DNA of 55,607 nt from Microbulbifer hainanensis (GTDB lineage Bacteria > Pseudomonadota > Gammaproteobacteria > Pseudomonadales > Cellvibrionaceae). The notes beneath the pieces are model-generated. The model worked only from the letters and a program-made list of their open reading frames with translations, was not told the DNA's origin and ran no database searches. This document shows positions 28,611 through 37,843 of the stretch, one piece after another. The first letter of the stretch is position 1, and each line of letters opens with the position of its first letter. The stretch spans positions 1-55,607 of the forward strand of contig NZ_JACZCR010000011.1 of the NCBI RefSeq assembly GCF_014904735.1, written 5' to 3'. The position numbers and the translations under genes were made by a program.

Positions 28611-29909
28611 GTGAAACCCGCATTCCTGTCTGCCGCCATCGGCGCATTGCTACTGGGGTCCGGCGCGGCTAACGCGGCCGACCCGAGCCAACTGCTGAAA
28701 AAGACCGAAGACAAGGTCATCGAGTGGCGCCACCACCTGCACCAGCACCCCGAACTGGGCAATCGCGAATTTGAAACCGCCAAATACATCGCCAGCCACC
28801 TGAAAGAACTCGGCATCAAGGTGGAAACCGGCGTCGCCCATACCGGAGTCATCGGCTTTCTGCAGGGTGGCAAACCCGGCCCCACGGTGGCGCTGCGCGC
28901 GGATATGGATGCCCTGCCGGTCACCGAGCAGGTGGATGTCCCCTTCGCCTCCAAAGCCAAAACGGAATACAACGGCGAGGAAGTGGGTGTGATGCACGCC
29001 TGCGGCCACGATACCCACGTGGCAATGCTGATGGGTACCGCCGAAGTGCTCGCCGGCATGCGCGACGAGCTGGCCGGCAATGTGCTGTTCATTTTCCAGC
29101 CCGCCGAAGAGGGGGCGCCGGACGGCGAGGAGGGCGGCGCCAAGCTGATGCTGAAAGAAGGGCTGTTCAAGAAATACAAGCCGGACGTGGCTTTTGGCCA
29201 GCACGTCACCTCCAGCCTGCCCACCGGCGTCATCGGTTATCGCTCCGGCCCGCTGATGGCCAGCGCCGACGAGTTCCGCATCACCGTGAATGGACGCCAG
29301 ACCCACGGCTCGCGCCCCTGGGGCGGCGTGGATCCGATTACCACCGCGGCGCAGATCATCATGGGCACCCAGACCATCGTCAGCCGCCAGATCGATATCA
29401 CCAAGGAACCGGCGGTGGTGTCCTTCGGCAAGATCGACGGCGGGGTGCGCAACAACATCATTCCGGACAGCGTGTTCATGAACGGCACCATCCGCAATTT
29501 CGACATGGACAACCGCAAGCAGATCTTCGAGAAGCTCAAGATCACCGCGGAGAACATTGCCGCCAGCGCCGGCGCCACGGCCAAGGTGCAGATCCTCGAG
29601 GGCTATCCGGTCACCGTCAACAACCCGGAACTCACCAAAGAGGCCCTGCCGGCCCTGCGCGCCGCCGCCGGCGCCAAGCGCGTGATGGAAGTCCCCAAGG
29701 TCACCGGCGCCGAGGACTTCTCTTACTTCGCCGAAGCCGTGCCCGGCTTTTACTATTTTGTCGGCGTGACTCCGGCCGGCAAAGATCCCGCCACCGCCGC
29801 CAGCAATCACTCCCCGCGCTTCTATGTCGACGAGAGTGCATTGAAGGTGGGCACCGAGGCCCTCACCCGCCTCACACTGAACTATATGGCCGACCACAAA
29901 GCCCGCTAA
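28611..29909 (+). CDS. Exported M20-family metallopeptidase / amidohydrolase
   Basis: A 432-residue zinc-dependent amidohydrolase of the M20 (aminoacylase/carboxypeptidase Ss1-like) family. It likely removes an acyl or amino acid group from small amides in the periplasm. The GTG at 28611 is preferred because AGGGGA precedes it by 8 nt and the product starts with an ideal signal peptide ending GAANA. The ATG 24 nt upstream has no ribosome site. Metal and catalytic motifs visible are DMDALPV, HACGHDTHVAML, EEGAPDGEEGG, HGSRPW and GAEDFSYF. The gene stands alone with its own promoter, divergent from the TPR gene. Natural substrate is not visible; candidates include N-acyl amino acids and short peptides. 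Confidence 0.88.
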   Translation: MKPAFLSAAIGALLLGSGAANAADPSQLLKKTEDKVIEWRHHLHQHPELGNREFETAKYIASHLKELGIKVETGVAHTGVIGFLQGGKPGPTVALRADMDALPVTEQVDVPFASKAKTEYNGEEVGVMHACGHDTHVAMLMGTAEVLAGMRDELAGNVLFIFQPAEEGAPDGEEGGAKLMLKEGLFKKYKPDVAFGQHVTSSLPTGVIGYRSGPLMASADEFRITVNGRQTHGSRPWGGVDPITTAAQIIMGTQTIVSRQIDITKEPAVVSFGKIDGGVRNNIIPDSVFMNGTIRNFDMDNRKQIFEKLKITAENIAASAGATAKVQILEGYPVTVNNPELTKEALPALRAAAGAKRVMEVPKVTGAEDFSYFAEAVPGFYYFVGVTPAGKDPATAASNHSPRFYVDESALKVGTEALTRLTLNYMADHKAR

Positions 29910-29995
29910 CCGGCGCTGTAAGTTTGCAGGGGCTGTCGCATGGCACCCCTACAGCCCCCTATATCCTGACAACCGGGAGCTATAACAAAACGCTC

Positions 29996-30010
29996 TAGAC
30001 GATCGGTCTA
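29996..30010. promoter_or_regulatory. NemR-type operator upstream of nemR
   Basis: TAGAC-GATCG-GTCTA is a palindrome with 5-bp arms, extended to CTAG...CTAG by one base each side. It lies 22 bp before the nemR start. A near-identical site precedes curA at 30674-30688. Confidence 0.75.
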
Positions 30011-30032
30011 GTCGAGTATTAGACTTGCGCCC

Positions 30033-30626
30033 ATGAGCAGTCAGTACGACAACACCCGCCAGCACCTGCTGGACACCGGCCACCGGGTTATTTCCGGCAA
30101 GGGCTTCTGCGGCGTGGGCCTGAGTGAGATCCTCACCACCGCCGGGGTGCCGAAAGGCTCTTTCTATCACTACTTCAAATCCAAGGAACAGTTTGGCCAG
30201 GCCCTGCTGGAGGACTACTTTCGCAAATACCTGGCCGATATGGACCGCCTGTTCACGCCCGGCGACAAACCGGCCGCCGAGCAGCTGATGACTTACTGGA
30301 AGGAGTGGCTGCGCACCTACAGCGCCGGCTGCAATGAACAGAAGTGCCTGGTGGTGAAACTCAGTGCCGAGGTGGCGGACCTGTCGGAACCCATGCGCAT
30401 CACCCTGCGCGACGGCACCGACCGCATCATTGCGCGAGTCGCCCGCTGCATCGAAAACGGCCGCGCGGACGGTTCCCTGCCGCCGCAGCTGGATCCCGAG
30501 CAGACCGCCAACATGCTATACCAGCTGTGGCTCGGCGCCAGCCTGCTGACCAAGCTGCACCGCACCGGTGCGCCGCTGGAGCAGGCCATGGCGATCACCC
30601 GGGCCACCCTGGCCGGGGAACACTGA
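30033..30626 (+). CDS. nemR: TetR-family redox/electrophile-sensing repressor NemR
   Basis: A 197-residue TetR repressor. The N-terminal helix-turn-helix ends in the hallmark VPKGSFYHYFKSKEQFG (about 39-55). The middle contains KCLVVKLSAEV, which closely matches the segment of E. coli NemR around its regulatory Cys106; here the residue is C105, with a second Cys at 100. E. coli NemR releases DNA on contact with quinones, methylglyoxal and reactive chlorine. The resemblance extends over most of the protein by recollection. The two TAGAC-N5-GTCTA operators before this gene and before curA fit autoregulation and control of the curA-DJ-1 pair. The start has only a weak ribosome site. Repressor family is firm; signal specificity is inferred. 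Confidence 0.88.
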   Translation: MSSQYDNTRQHLLDTGHRVISGKGFCGVGLSEILTTAGVPKGSFYHYFKSKEQFGQALLEDYFRKYLADMDRLFTPGDKPAAEQLMTYWKEWLRTYSAGCNEQKCLVVKLSAEVADLSEPMRITLRDGTDRIIARVARCIENGRADGSLPPQLDPEQTANMLYQLWLGASLLTKLHRTGAPLEQAMAITRATLAGEH

Positions 30627-30673
30627 CCGCGAAACACTGCCCGCCCCGTGCGGGTATTTTTTGGCGGCCGCAC

Positions 30674-30688
30674 TAGACGACCGGTCTA
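30674..30688. promoter_or_regulatory. NemR-type operator upstream of curA
   Basis: TAGAC-GACCG-GTCTA shares both arms and the spacing of the site at 29996-30010. It lies about 97 bp before the curA start and 48 bp after the nemR stop. Confidence 0.75.
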
Positions 30689-30784
30689 ATTTGAGTTGGA
30701 CCGGCGCGGGCAGGCCAGCGGTAATTACTCGGCCAAAGCGCCGATAACTGTACTAAAACTGACACCAAACCAAGGAGAGCAACC

Positions 30785-31819
30785 ATGCCCCAGACTACCG
30801 AAAGTAACCGCCGCATCGTGCTGGCCTCCCGCCCCGAGGGCGCGCCGCAAGCGGACAATTTCCGCCTGGAGCAGGTGGATATCCCGCAACCCGCCGACGG
30901 CGAGGTGCTGCTGCGCAGCGTCTACCTGTCCCTCGATCCATATATGCGTGGACGCATGAGCGATGCCCCCTCCTACGCGGAGCCGGTGCAGGTGGATGAC
31001 CCCATGTGCGGTGCCACCGTCAGCCGCGTGGTGGAATCCCGCCACCCGAAATTCAACCAGGGCGATTGGGTTCTCGCGTATAGCGGCTGGCAGGATTACG
31101 AAGTGTCCGACGGCAGCGGCCTGATGAATCTGGGCGCCTCCCCGCAGCACCCGTCCTACACTCTGGGCGTACTCGGCATGCCGGGCTTCACCGCCTATAT
31201 GGGTCTGCTGGATATCGGCGAGCCAAAGGAGGGGGAAACGCTGGTGGTCGCCGCCGCGACCGGTCCGGTGGGCGCTACCGTCGGCCAGATCGGCAAGATC
31301 AAGGGCTGCCGCGTCGTCGGTGTGGCCGGCGGGGCGGAGAAATGCCGCTACGCGGTGGAAGAGCTGGGTTTCGACGCCTGTATCGACCACTACGCCGATG
31401 ACTTCGCCGACCAGCTGGCCGCTGCCTGCCCGAAGGGTATCGACGTCTACTTTGAAAATGTCGGCGGCAAGGTCTTCGATGCGGTCATGCCGCTGCTCAA
31501 CACCTTCGCGCGCATTCCGCTGTGCGGACTGGTATCCCAGTACAACGCGACATCCCTGCCGGAAGGCCCGGACCGTCTCGGCCAACTTATGGGTATGTCG
31601 CTGGTCAAGCGCCTGAAAATCCAGGGCTTCATAATTTTCGATTACCAGGACCGCTTCGGCGAGTTCTTCCCGCAGATGTCCGAATGGGTCGCCAGCGGCA
31701 AGATCAAGTACCGCGAGGAAATTGTCGACGGACTGGAACAGGCTCCGGAGGCCTTTATGGGCCTGCTGCAGGGCAAGAACTTCGGCAAGCTCGTGATTCG
31801 GGTCGGTGCTGACAACTGA
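30785..31819 (+). CDS. curA: NADPH-dependent curcumin/alkenal reductase (zinc-free MDR family)
   Basis: A 344-residue medium-chain reductase lacking the zinc ligands of alcohol dehydrogenases. It reduces alpha,beta-unsaturated carbonyls with NADPH. The sequence is very close to E. coli CurA by recollection: the segments SVYLSLDPYMRGRMSD, VVESRHP, GMPGFTAYMGLLDIG and the nucleotide-binding ATGPVGATVGQIGK are all recognisable. GKNFGKLVIRV marks the C-terminus. A strong AAGGAGAG site precedes the ATG at 30785. It follows a NemR-type operator and precedes the DJ-1-like gene by 43 nt, forming an electrophile-detoxification unit. It is cytoplasmic. Physiological substrates would be reactive enals or quinones; curcumin is only the test substrate of the E. 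coli enzyme. Confidence 0.92.
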   Translation: MPQTTESNRRIVLASRPEGAPQADNFRLEQVDIPQPADGEVLLRSVYLSLDPYMRGRMSDAPSYAEPVQVDDPMCGATVSRVVESRHPKFNQGDWVLAYSGWQDYEVSDGSGLMNLGASPQHPSYTLGVLGMPGFTAYMGLLDIGEPKEGETLVVAAATGPVGATVGQIGKIKGCRVVGVAGGAEKCRYAVEELGFDACIDHYADDFADQLAAACPKGIDVYFENVGGKVFDAVMPLLNTFARIPLCGLVSQYNATSLPEGPDRLGQLMGMSLVKRLKIQGFIIFDYQDRFGEFFPQMSEWVASGKIKYREEIVDGLEQAPEAFMGLLQGKNFGKLVIRVGADN

Positions 31820-31862
31820 TCACTTACCCCCAAACAATTCTTAACCAAACGAGGTATACGCA

Positions 31863-32540
31863 ATGAAAATACTGATGGTACTCACCTCCCACGACCAACT
31901 GGGAAATACCGGCAAGAAAACCGGTTTCTGGCTCGAGGAATTCGCCGCACCCTACTATACCTTCAAAGACGCGGGCGCCGAGTTGACTCTTGCATCCCCC
32001 AAAGGCGGACAGCCGCCGCTGGATCCGAAGAGTGACGACCCGGACGCACAGACAGAAGCGACCGATCGCTTTCACAAGGACACCGACGCGCAGCAGGTGC
32101 TGGCGCACACCAAGCGCCTGGCCGATATCAAAGCCGGAGATTTCGATGCGGTCTTCTATCCCGGCGGCCACGGCCCCCTGTGGGACCTGGCCGAAGACAG
32201 CGACTCCATCGCCTTGATCGAAGCCTTTATCGCCGCGCAAAAACCGGTCGCCGCCGTGTGCCACGCACCGGGCATCTTCCGTCACACCAAGGGTGAAGAT
32301 GGCAAACCATTGGTGGAGGGCAAGAAAGTCACCGGCTTCACCAATTCCGAAGAAGCCGCCGTCGGGCTCACCGACGTGGTGCCCTTCCTGGTCGAGGATA
32401 TGCTGCAGCAGAATGGCGGCAATTATTCCAAAGCGGACGACTGGCAAAGTTATGTACAGACCGACGGGCTGCTGATTACCGGACAGAATCCGGCCTCGTC
32501 CGAAGCCACTGCCAGCGCGTTAATGGCGAAGCTCAAGTAA
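31863..32540 (+). CDS. DJ-1/PfpI-family protein (class I GATase-like, Hsp31-type)
   Basis: A 225-residue protein of the DJ-1/PfpI superfamily. The nucleophilic Cys133 sits in the elbow AVCHAPG, and GGHGPLWDLAED (101-112) supplies the conserved glycines. Relatives include glyoxalase III, which turns methylglyoxal into lactate, and deglycase or chaperone proteins. The context favours aldehyde defence: it is cotranscribed with curA under a NemR-type operator, as gloA is linked with nemRA in E. coli. The start follows ACGAGG. A strong bidirectional terminator lies right behind it. Exact activity cannot be chosen from sequence alone. Confidence 0.88.
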   Translation: MKILMVLTSHDQLGNTGKKTGFWLEEFAAPYYTFKDAGAELTLASPKGGQPPLDPKSDDPDAQTEATDRFHKDTDAQQVLAHTKRLADIKAGDFDAVFYPGGHGPLWDLAEDSDSIALIEAFIAAQKPVAAVCHAPGIFRHTKGEDGKPLVEGKKVTGFTNSEEAAVGLTDVVPFLVEDMLQQNGGNYSKADDWQSYVQTDGLLITGQNPASSEATASALMAKLK

Positions 32541-32560
32541 ACACGAACGCGCGCTAAACA

Positions 32561-32592
32561 AAAAAAGGGGGAGCTAAGGCTCCCCCTTTTTT
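32561..32592. terminator. Bidirectional Rho-independent terminator
   Basis: AAAAAAGGGGGAGC (32561-32574) and GCTCCCCCTTTTTT (32579-32592) form a 14-bp stem with loop TAAG. T-runs exist in both directions. It serves the curA operon on the plus strand and the GH31 gene on the minus strand. Confidence 0.9.
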
Positions 32593-32605
32593 GTTCGCCC
32601 TGTTT

Positions 32606-35600
32606 TTATTTCCCCGTGCCCGTGGTGACGATCAGCGCATTCGCCCAGTTGCCACAGCTGTTGCTGTCGCCTCTGGTACGCAGGCTCAAAGTCTTCAGGG
32701 TACGGACATCGATTTCAGGTTTCTGGAAAGCCGGTGCCTTGACCATGCCACTGCTATACAGCAGCCGACCATCGCCATATATCTGGAAGCCCATGGTCGC
32801 CATGTCCCGACACCGATCGTCGATACCGATATCAGCACGAAACAGTGAAGCGTCCTCCGGCAGATTGAAGTCAACACGGCTGTCACCCTTCACCTGTAAA
32901 CCGGAATGGAACTGCAGGCCATTCACGCGCATATCCACCTGGTTCTTGTTACCTGCCGTCAGCATTGCGACATTCGCAGACTTTTTGGCTGTGGGCAGAT
33001 CGGCAAGATAGACATTCCGCTTGCTCTCCCCTTCGCTCGCGCCCAGCAGCTTGAACTCGGCGATGGTGACCGGGTTAACCGCCACCGGCTCCATGGCGTT
33101 GTAAGGCGGTGCAAAATCCTTGTTGTTCTGGCTGGCCAGAACCATTGGATCATTGCCGGCCGCGTCGTTCTGATCCTGCGTCGATGTGATCCGGAAGCGC
33201 AGCATGCGGCCGACGATGGGCGCAAACGTCACTTTCTGCAGTCCTTCTTTCGCATCCAGTGTGCCGGTACGCAGGGCTTTTCCCCAGTTGCCGTTGCTGT
33301 CCGCCATATAGATTTCGTAATCCCGAACCTGGCCGTAACGCCAGTATTTGTCATTGCGTGGCTGGATTTCAAAACCGGTAATCAGGCGTCGGTCGTTGAA
33401 TGCCAGGCTGAACTCGATGGCCCCGGTCTTGACGGATTGATCCCTGACCGTTCTGAACCAGGTACCCGGCTTTCCATCGAAGGCATTTTCAAGCGGGAAA
33501 CCTTTTTCTTCCGCAGGGCGGTTCAGCACGATAAAGCTGTCGCTGGAGATATCGTTGCCCCTGGCCGGCATTTCCGGATAGGGCTTGGTCGCAGCCATTG
33601 CAGTTTTCGGATTGATCTGCAGCGCAAATGCGTACCCCTGGTCCACCGGCACTTTTTTGGTTTTGACGTAGACCACCCCGTACTGGGTCTTCGGATCGAA
33701 CCACCAACCCTCCGCTGCGGCGTCAAACTTGGACTTGTCTGACCACTGCTGCAGCGCTTGGTTGTTCAGGGTCACGCCTTTCGGCTTGGCGCGGGTGTGT
33801 ACTTGCAGGCGGTAAACCCTGGCCTTCTCGCGACCTTTGTAGTCGCCCTTGACCGGCGCAATTTGTACGCGCACATCGCCCGTGCCTTTCTCCGGCGCCG
33901 ACATGGTGAAGTCCTGCAGGCTGTAACTGCCTTTTTTATAGGCCCGGGTGTTGCCGTCGTCTTCGTACAGGGTGAAGTGCGATTCGCCCAACGGATAAAG
34001 GTCCAGGGTCAATTCGTCCTTGGGTACCTGGCCGTCATACAGGGCTGCCGGGTACATCGGGATAATGGCCCCGCCGCGCACCAACACCGGAGTTGTTTCC
34101 AGGGTAACGGGATAATTCAGTTCCGTGCCCGTCTTTGAATTTACTTCGCTGACGCGACCGTCCCAGTAGTCGACCCAGGTTCCCTGCGGCAGGTGGATAC
34201 CCTCGCGCCAGCCCTTGGAGGCAACCTGGCTGCGGTAGACCGGCGCCACGAGGAAATCCTTGCCCAGGAAGAACTGGTACTTGTATTTCTCGGTATAGGC
34301 ATTGGGGTCTTCGGGGTGATCCCACATCAGGCCGCGGATGATCGGCGCACCGGTCTGTTCGGCCTGCCACGCATAGGTATACATGTAGGGCATCAGGCGC
34401 ATCTTCAGCTTCAGGTAGTCGCGGTTGATGCTGCGGTAGGGTTCTTCGAACCACCAGGGGTGCTTTCTTTCCTTCTTCGACCAGCCCGACATGCCCATTA
34501 AAACCGGGGTGAAGGATTTCCACTGCAAATCCCGGGTGAAGGTTTCGGGGCTGCCGCCGAAGATACCATCCACATCACCGGTGGCGTAATTCATCCCGGA
34601 CAGGCCGGCGCCGATCAGGGTCGGCACATGCCAGCGGATATAGTCCCAACTGCCGGACTGGTCGCCAGTCCAGGCCACGGCATAGCGCTGAATGCCGGCC
34701 CATCCCATCACGGTCCAGATAAAGGGACGGCTGTCGGAATTGTCGAGGATGCCTGAGGCGGCCTGTGCATTGGCATCCATGGCGAACTGATAGCCTTTGC
34801 CGGTCCAGGCGACGTCCAGCTTCTGCGCGCGGGTGCCGGCAGTGCCCACTTCCCAGGCGATTTTCTTCACGCCGTTTTCGGTCCACAGGCCGGTTTTAAA
34901 GCCGTATTTCTCAAGCCCTTTTACGACTTTGGGCAGATCACTGTAACCACAGCCGTAACCGTCATTGGGCAGGATCCAGCCGCCGGGCATATCGTATTCG
35001 CGATACTTTGCGGCGACGGATTCAATCACATCCGGGGTCTTTCCGGTGGGGCCATCCGTCCAGCCCTCAGGGACGGTGCCGGGCTTTTTGATATTGTCAC
35101 CATCGTTGTAGCAATCGGCATCACCGTATTCGAACGCCCAGCGCGGCAGCAGTGGTGCCCTGCCCGTCAGTGCGGTGTATTCGGCCAGGATGTTCTTGAT
35201 CGTATCGCCAAAGAAGAAGTAACCATCGAATCGGTTTTCCGCGTGGCGGGTGGTGATATAGCCCTCGGAGCGGAAATCGTAACTGCCGTTGCTCCAGGTA
35301 TTGCGCAGTACGCCGTAGCCGGCAGTGCTCATATAGAAGGGCGCGGGGTTTGGACGGTCGCCCTCTTCCCAGCCACCGGAATAGGAAATTTCCAGCATCT
35401 TATCTTTAAAAGCGTACTGGCCGTTTTGCATTCCCCCGCCAAAAAATTGCTCGTCTTTACCGCTGCTCAACGTCTGGTAGCTGCCCTCGGTAGCCAAGTC
35501 GATCGGCTTGAGCTCCTGCCAGATCAGTGTCTTGTTATCCGGTTTGTAGGCGGCAAATTTCAGCGGGTTGGAATAGATCCGCAGGGCCAGCGCATCAGTC

Positions 35601-35902
35601 TGCAGCAGCCGGTAATCCCCCTCGTCCTGCAGGCTGAACGGGGCAGCCGCGCGCTTCTGGTCGAGCGCGATGCTGGTCTTCTTGTCGCTGTCATCAAACA
35701 GCGTCTTGTCGCGGGCAGCGAGGATGCGGATAACGTCATCCTTGACGACGACAACTTTGACCTGCGCCTTGTCGTCGGTACTTATTTCTACGCCCTGCTT
35801 GCCATGCTCGATGAACTTCACGTTGCCCAGCGCTTCAGCCCAGGCACCGGAGCTTAGCCCCAGCAGCAGTGTGACCAGACCAGCGATTACAGAATTTCGC
35901 AT
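32606..35902 (-). CDS. Exported GH31 glycosidase with discoidin-like and NPCBM domains
   Basis: A 1098-residue exported enzyme of glycoside hydrolase family 31 (alpha-glucosidase clan). A signal peptide ends near AWA at residue 22. The N-terminal sandwich runs to about 250, the barrel to about 600, then C-terminal sheets, a discoidin (F5/8C)-like domain at about 750-910, and an NPCBM domain at about 985-1095. The likely nucleophile is D363 in KLDVAWTG, and the likely acid/base D414 in AWTGDQSGSW. The barrel differs from classical alpha-glucosidases, which read WxDMNE, so the substrate may be an alpha-1,6 or alpha-1,3 glucan, or an alpha-galactoside. It stands alone and shows no MalT-like box, so it may not belong to the amylase regulon. 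Family is firm, substrate open. Confidence 0.9.
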   Translation of the reverse strand: MRNSVIAGLVTLLLGLSSGAWAEALGNVKFIEHGKQGVEISTDDKAQVKVVVVKDDVIRILAARDKTLFDDSDKKTSIALDQKRAAAPFSLQDEGDYRLLQTDALALRIYSNPLKFAAYKPDNKTLIWQELKPIDLATEGSYQTLSSGKDEQFFGGGMQNGQYAFKDKMLEISYSGGWEEGDRPNPAPFYMSTAGYGVLRNTWSNGSYDFRSEGYITTRHAENRFDGYFFFGDTIKNILAEYTALTGRAPLLPRWAFEYGDADCYNDGDNIKKPGTVPEGWTDGPTGKTPDVIESVAAKYREYDMPGGWILPNDGYGCGYSDLPKVVKGLEKYGFKTGLWTENGVKKIAWEVGTAGTRAQKLDVAWTGKGYQFAMDANAQAASGILDNSDSRPFIWTVMGWAGIQRYAVAWTGDQSGSWDYIRWHVPTLIGAGLSGMNYATGDVDGIFGGSPETFTRDLQWKSFTPVLMGMSGWSKKERKHPWWFEEPYRSINRDYLKLKMRLMPYMYTYAWQAEQTGAPIIRGLMWDHPEDPNAYTEKYKYQFFLGKDFLVAPVYRSQVASKGWREGIHLPQGTWVDYWDGRVSEVNSKTGTELNYPVTLETTPVLVRGGAIIPMYPAALYDGQVPKDELTLDLYPLGESHFTLYEDDGNTRAYKKGSYSLQDFTMSAPEKGTGDVRVQIAPVKGDYKGREKARVYRLQVHTRAKPKGVTLNNQALQQWSDKSKFDAAAEGWWFDPKTQYGVVYVKTKKVPVDQGYAFALQINPKTAMAATKPYPEMPARGNDISSDSFIVLNRPAEEKGFPLENAFDGKPGTWFRTVRDQSVKTGAIEFSLAFNDRRLITGFEIQPRNDKYWRYGQVRDYEIYMADSNGNWGKALRTGTLDAKEGLQKVTFAPIVGRMLRFRITSTQDQNDAAGNDPMVLASQNNKDFAPPYNAMEPVAVNPVTIAEFKLLGASEGESKRNVYLADLPTAKKSANVAMLTAGNKNQVDMRVNGLQFHSGLQVKGDSRVDFNLPEDASLFRADIGIDDRCRDMATMGFQIYGDGRLLYSSGMVKAPAFQKPEIDVRTLKTLSLRTRGDSNSCGNWANALIVTTGTGK

Positions 35903-36419
35903 TATTTTTTCCAGTTGGATGGATTGTTTATCGGTAGTTATTGCGCCATCACGGCTTGTACATCCGCCATCTCAAACAATGCGCCAGCTGGCACTCAATT
36001 CCGGGGTGAGGCCGCCCCTCGCTTTCACGAGCGGGGACACCGGGTAGCTCCCAAATAGTCGGTTCGCCTATCTAACCCTCGCCAGGAAGGATTGCATGCC
36101 AGCTAACGTGTTACCTCTGGAGGGCGGACCGCCAAAGTCCGGCAAGTCAGAGGCAGGGGAATCACCAGTTGGGGAGCAACGGCGAAAACTTCAAAAGCAA
36201 ATGAAACAGCAGATTTCCAATATAAAACAAAAAAATCCGCAAAACCACCCAAAAACTGCACTTTTGAAACCAAACGAAAGAAATGAAAATATTGTAGGGT
36301 GACCAGATAAGAGCTCGCGTCCACATCCATGCTGCAGCACTCATCGCAGATCCGCCCCAGTAGTGCCGGCGACCTCACAGGCCGACACCCGTCGAGGCGG
36401 AAGGAGACAGCCCATAAAA
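35903..36419. other. Intergenic region between GH31 and rhlE genes
   Basis: This 517-nt stretch contains the GH31 promoter side and about 100 nt of AT-rich sequence (36180-36300). Open frames present here lack a ribosome site or recognisable family. Nothing else is supported. Confidence 0.45.
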
Positions 36420-36447
36420 AAAGCGAGCCTCAGATGAGGCTCGCTTT
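36420..36447 (-). terminator. Rho-independent terminator of rhlE
   Basis: AAAGCGAGCCTCA (36420-36432) and TGAGGCTCGCTTT (36435-36447) are complementary. On the minus strand the stem is followed by seven T. It lies 56 nt past the rhlE stop. Confidence 0.85.
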
Positions 36448-36502
36448 ATGGTGAGTGCTGCTGGCTCCGGAGTGATCAGAAACCGCTTTCAGTGCACTAC
36501 TT

Positions 36503-37843
36503 TCACGCGGTTTCGGTACTGCGCGCCGGACGCCGGCGGCGACGCGGGCGCTGACTGTCATCCCGCGGCGCGCCATTGCCGTTGCCATTGCCACGGCGGT
36601 TACCGCCGCTGCGCGCGCCATCGCGCCCCTGCCCACCGCCGTTGCCGCGCTTCGGCGCACCGCCGCCGTTGCGAGGCTTGCCGATATTGCGCCCGGATTC
36701 CGGCACAACGTGATTGGGTTCGAAACCTTCCACTTCTTCACGCGGAATCGGCTTCTTGATCAGCCGCTCGATATCCTGCAGCTGCTTGATTTCATCCGCA
36801 CTGACCAGCGATACCGCCTGTCCCCGCGCGCCAGCCCGGCCGGTGCGGCCGATACGGTGCACGTAATCTTCCGGCACATTGGGCAGATCGAAGTTCACGA
36901 CCTGCGGCAGCTGGTCGATGTCGATACCACGCGCGGCGATATCAGTGGCCACCAGGATCTGTACCTTGCCGGCCTTGAAATCCGCCAGCGCCTTGGTGCG
37001 CGCATTCTGGCTCTTGTTACCGTGAATTGCCGCCGCGCGGATATTGTCCGCTTCCAGCTGTTTGACCAGGCGGTTGGCGCCGTGCTTGGTGCGGCTGAAC
37101 ACCAGTGCCTGATGCCAGTTGTTTTCCAGGATCAGGTGGCTCAGCAGTTTCTGCTTGCGCGCCTTGTCGACCGGGTGCAGTTTCTGCCGCACGGATTCGG
37201 TGGTGGTGTTGCGCGGGCTCACATCGATCTCGGTGGGGTCATTCAGCAGGCCCTTGGCCAGGTTGCGGATCTCACCGGAGAAAGTTGCCGAGAACAGCAG
37301 GTTCTGGCGCTTGGCCGGGAGCACCTTGAGGATGCGCTTGATGTCGTGGATAAAACCCATATCCAGCATGCGGTCGGCTTCATCCAGCACCAGTACTTCC
37401 AGGTTGTCAAAACGGATGGCGCGCTGGTTGTACAGGTCGAGCAGGCGGCCGGGCGTGGCGACGAGGATATCGGCACCACCGCGCAGGCGCATCATCTGCG
37501 GATTGATTTTTACTCCGCCGAACACCACCGAGTGGCGCAGCGGCAGGTATTTGCTGTAGCTCTGTACATTGTCAAATACCTGGGCCGCCAGTTCGCGGGT
37601 GGGGGTCAGTACCAGGGCGCGCACCTGGTTGTTGCGCGCGGGAGTGCCATTGGTGAGGCGGTGCAGCAGCGGCAGGGTAAAACCGGCGGTCTTGCCGGTG
37701 CCGGTCTGCGCGGCAGCCATGATATCGCCGCCCTTCATGACCGCGGGAATCGCCTGGGCCTGAATCGGCGTGGGCTGGCTGTAGCCCTGGTCAGCCACAG
37801 CGCGGGCCAGTTCCTGGGCCAGGCCCAGATCTTCAAACAACAT
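36503..37843 (-). CDS. rhlE: DEAD-box ATP-dependent RNA helicase RhlE
   Basis: A 446-residue RNA helicase involved in RNA remodelling, such as ribosome assembly or RNA decay. Motifs in order: Q motif YSQPTPIQ, Walker [19 protein letters not shown] (VLDEADRML), SAT (LFSATFS), and [10 protein letters not shown]. The N-terminus [20 protein letters not shown] is typical of RhlE. After about residue 385 the tail is rich in Arg, Gly, Asn and Pro, a disordered RNA-binding extension. The ATG at 37843 is chosen because it begins the conserved domain; the 40 upstream codons do not match the family. Its own terminator follows. A leader of unknown length lies upstream; such helicases are often cold-induced, but no element was recognised. 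Confidence 0.93.
   Translation of the reverse strand: MLFEDLGLAQELARAVADQGYSQPTPIQAQAIPAVMKGGDIMAAAQTGTGKTAGFTLPLLHRLTNGTPARNNQVRALVLTPTRELAAQVFDNVQSYSKYLPLRHSVVFGGVKINPQMMRLRGGADILVATPGRLLDLYNQRAIRFDNLEVLVLDEADRMLDMGFIHDIKRILKVLPAKRQNLLFSATFSGEIRNLAKGLLNDPTEIDVSPRNTTTESVRQKLHPVDKARKQKLLSHLILENNWHQALVFSRTKHGANRLVKQLEADNIRAAAIHGNKSQNARTKALADFKAGKVQILVATDIAARGIDIDQLPQVVNFDLPNVPEDYVHRIGRTGRAGARGQAVSLVSADEIKQLQDIERLIKKPIPREEVEGFEPNHVVPESGRNIGKPRNGGGAPKRGNGGGQGRDGARSGGNRRGNGNGNGAPRDDSQRPRRRRRPARSTETA

Noticed and set aside
36096..36302. Short open frame between the GH31 and rhlE genes.
   Set aside because: No ribosome site, low-complexity Lys/Asn-rich end and no recognisable family.
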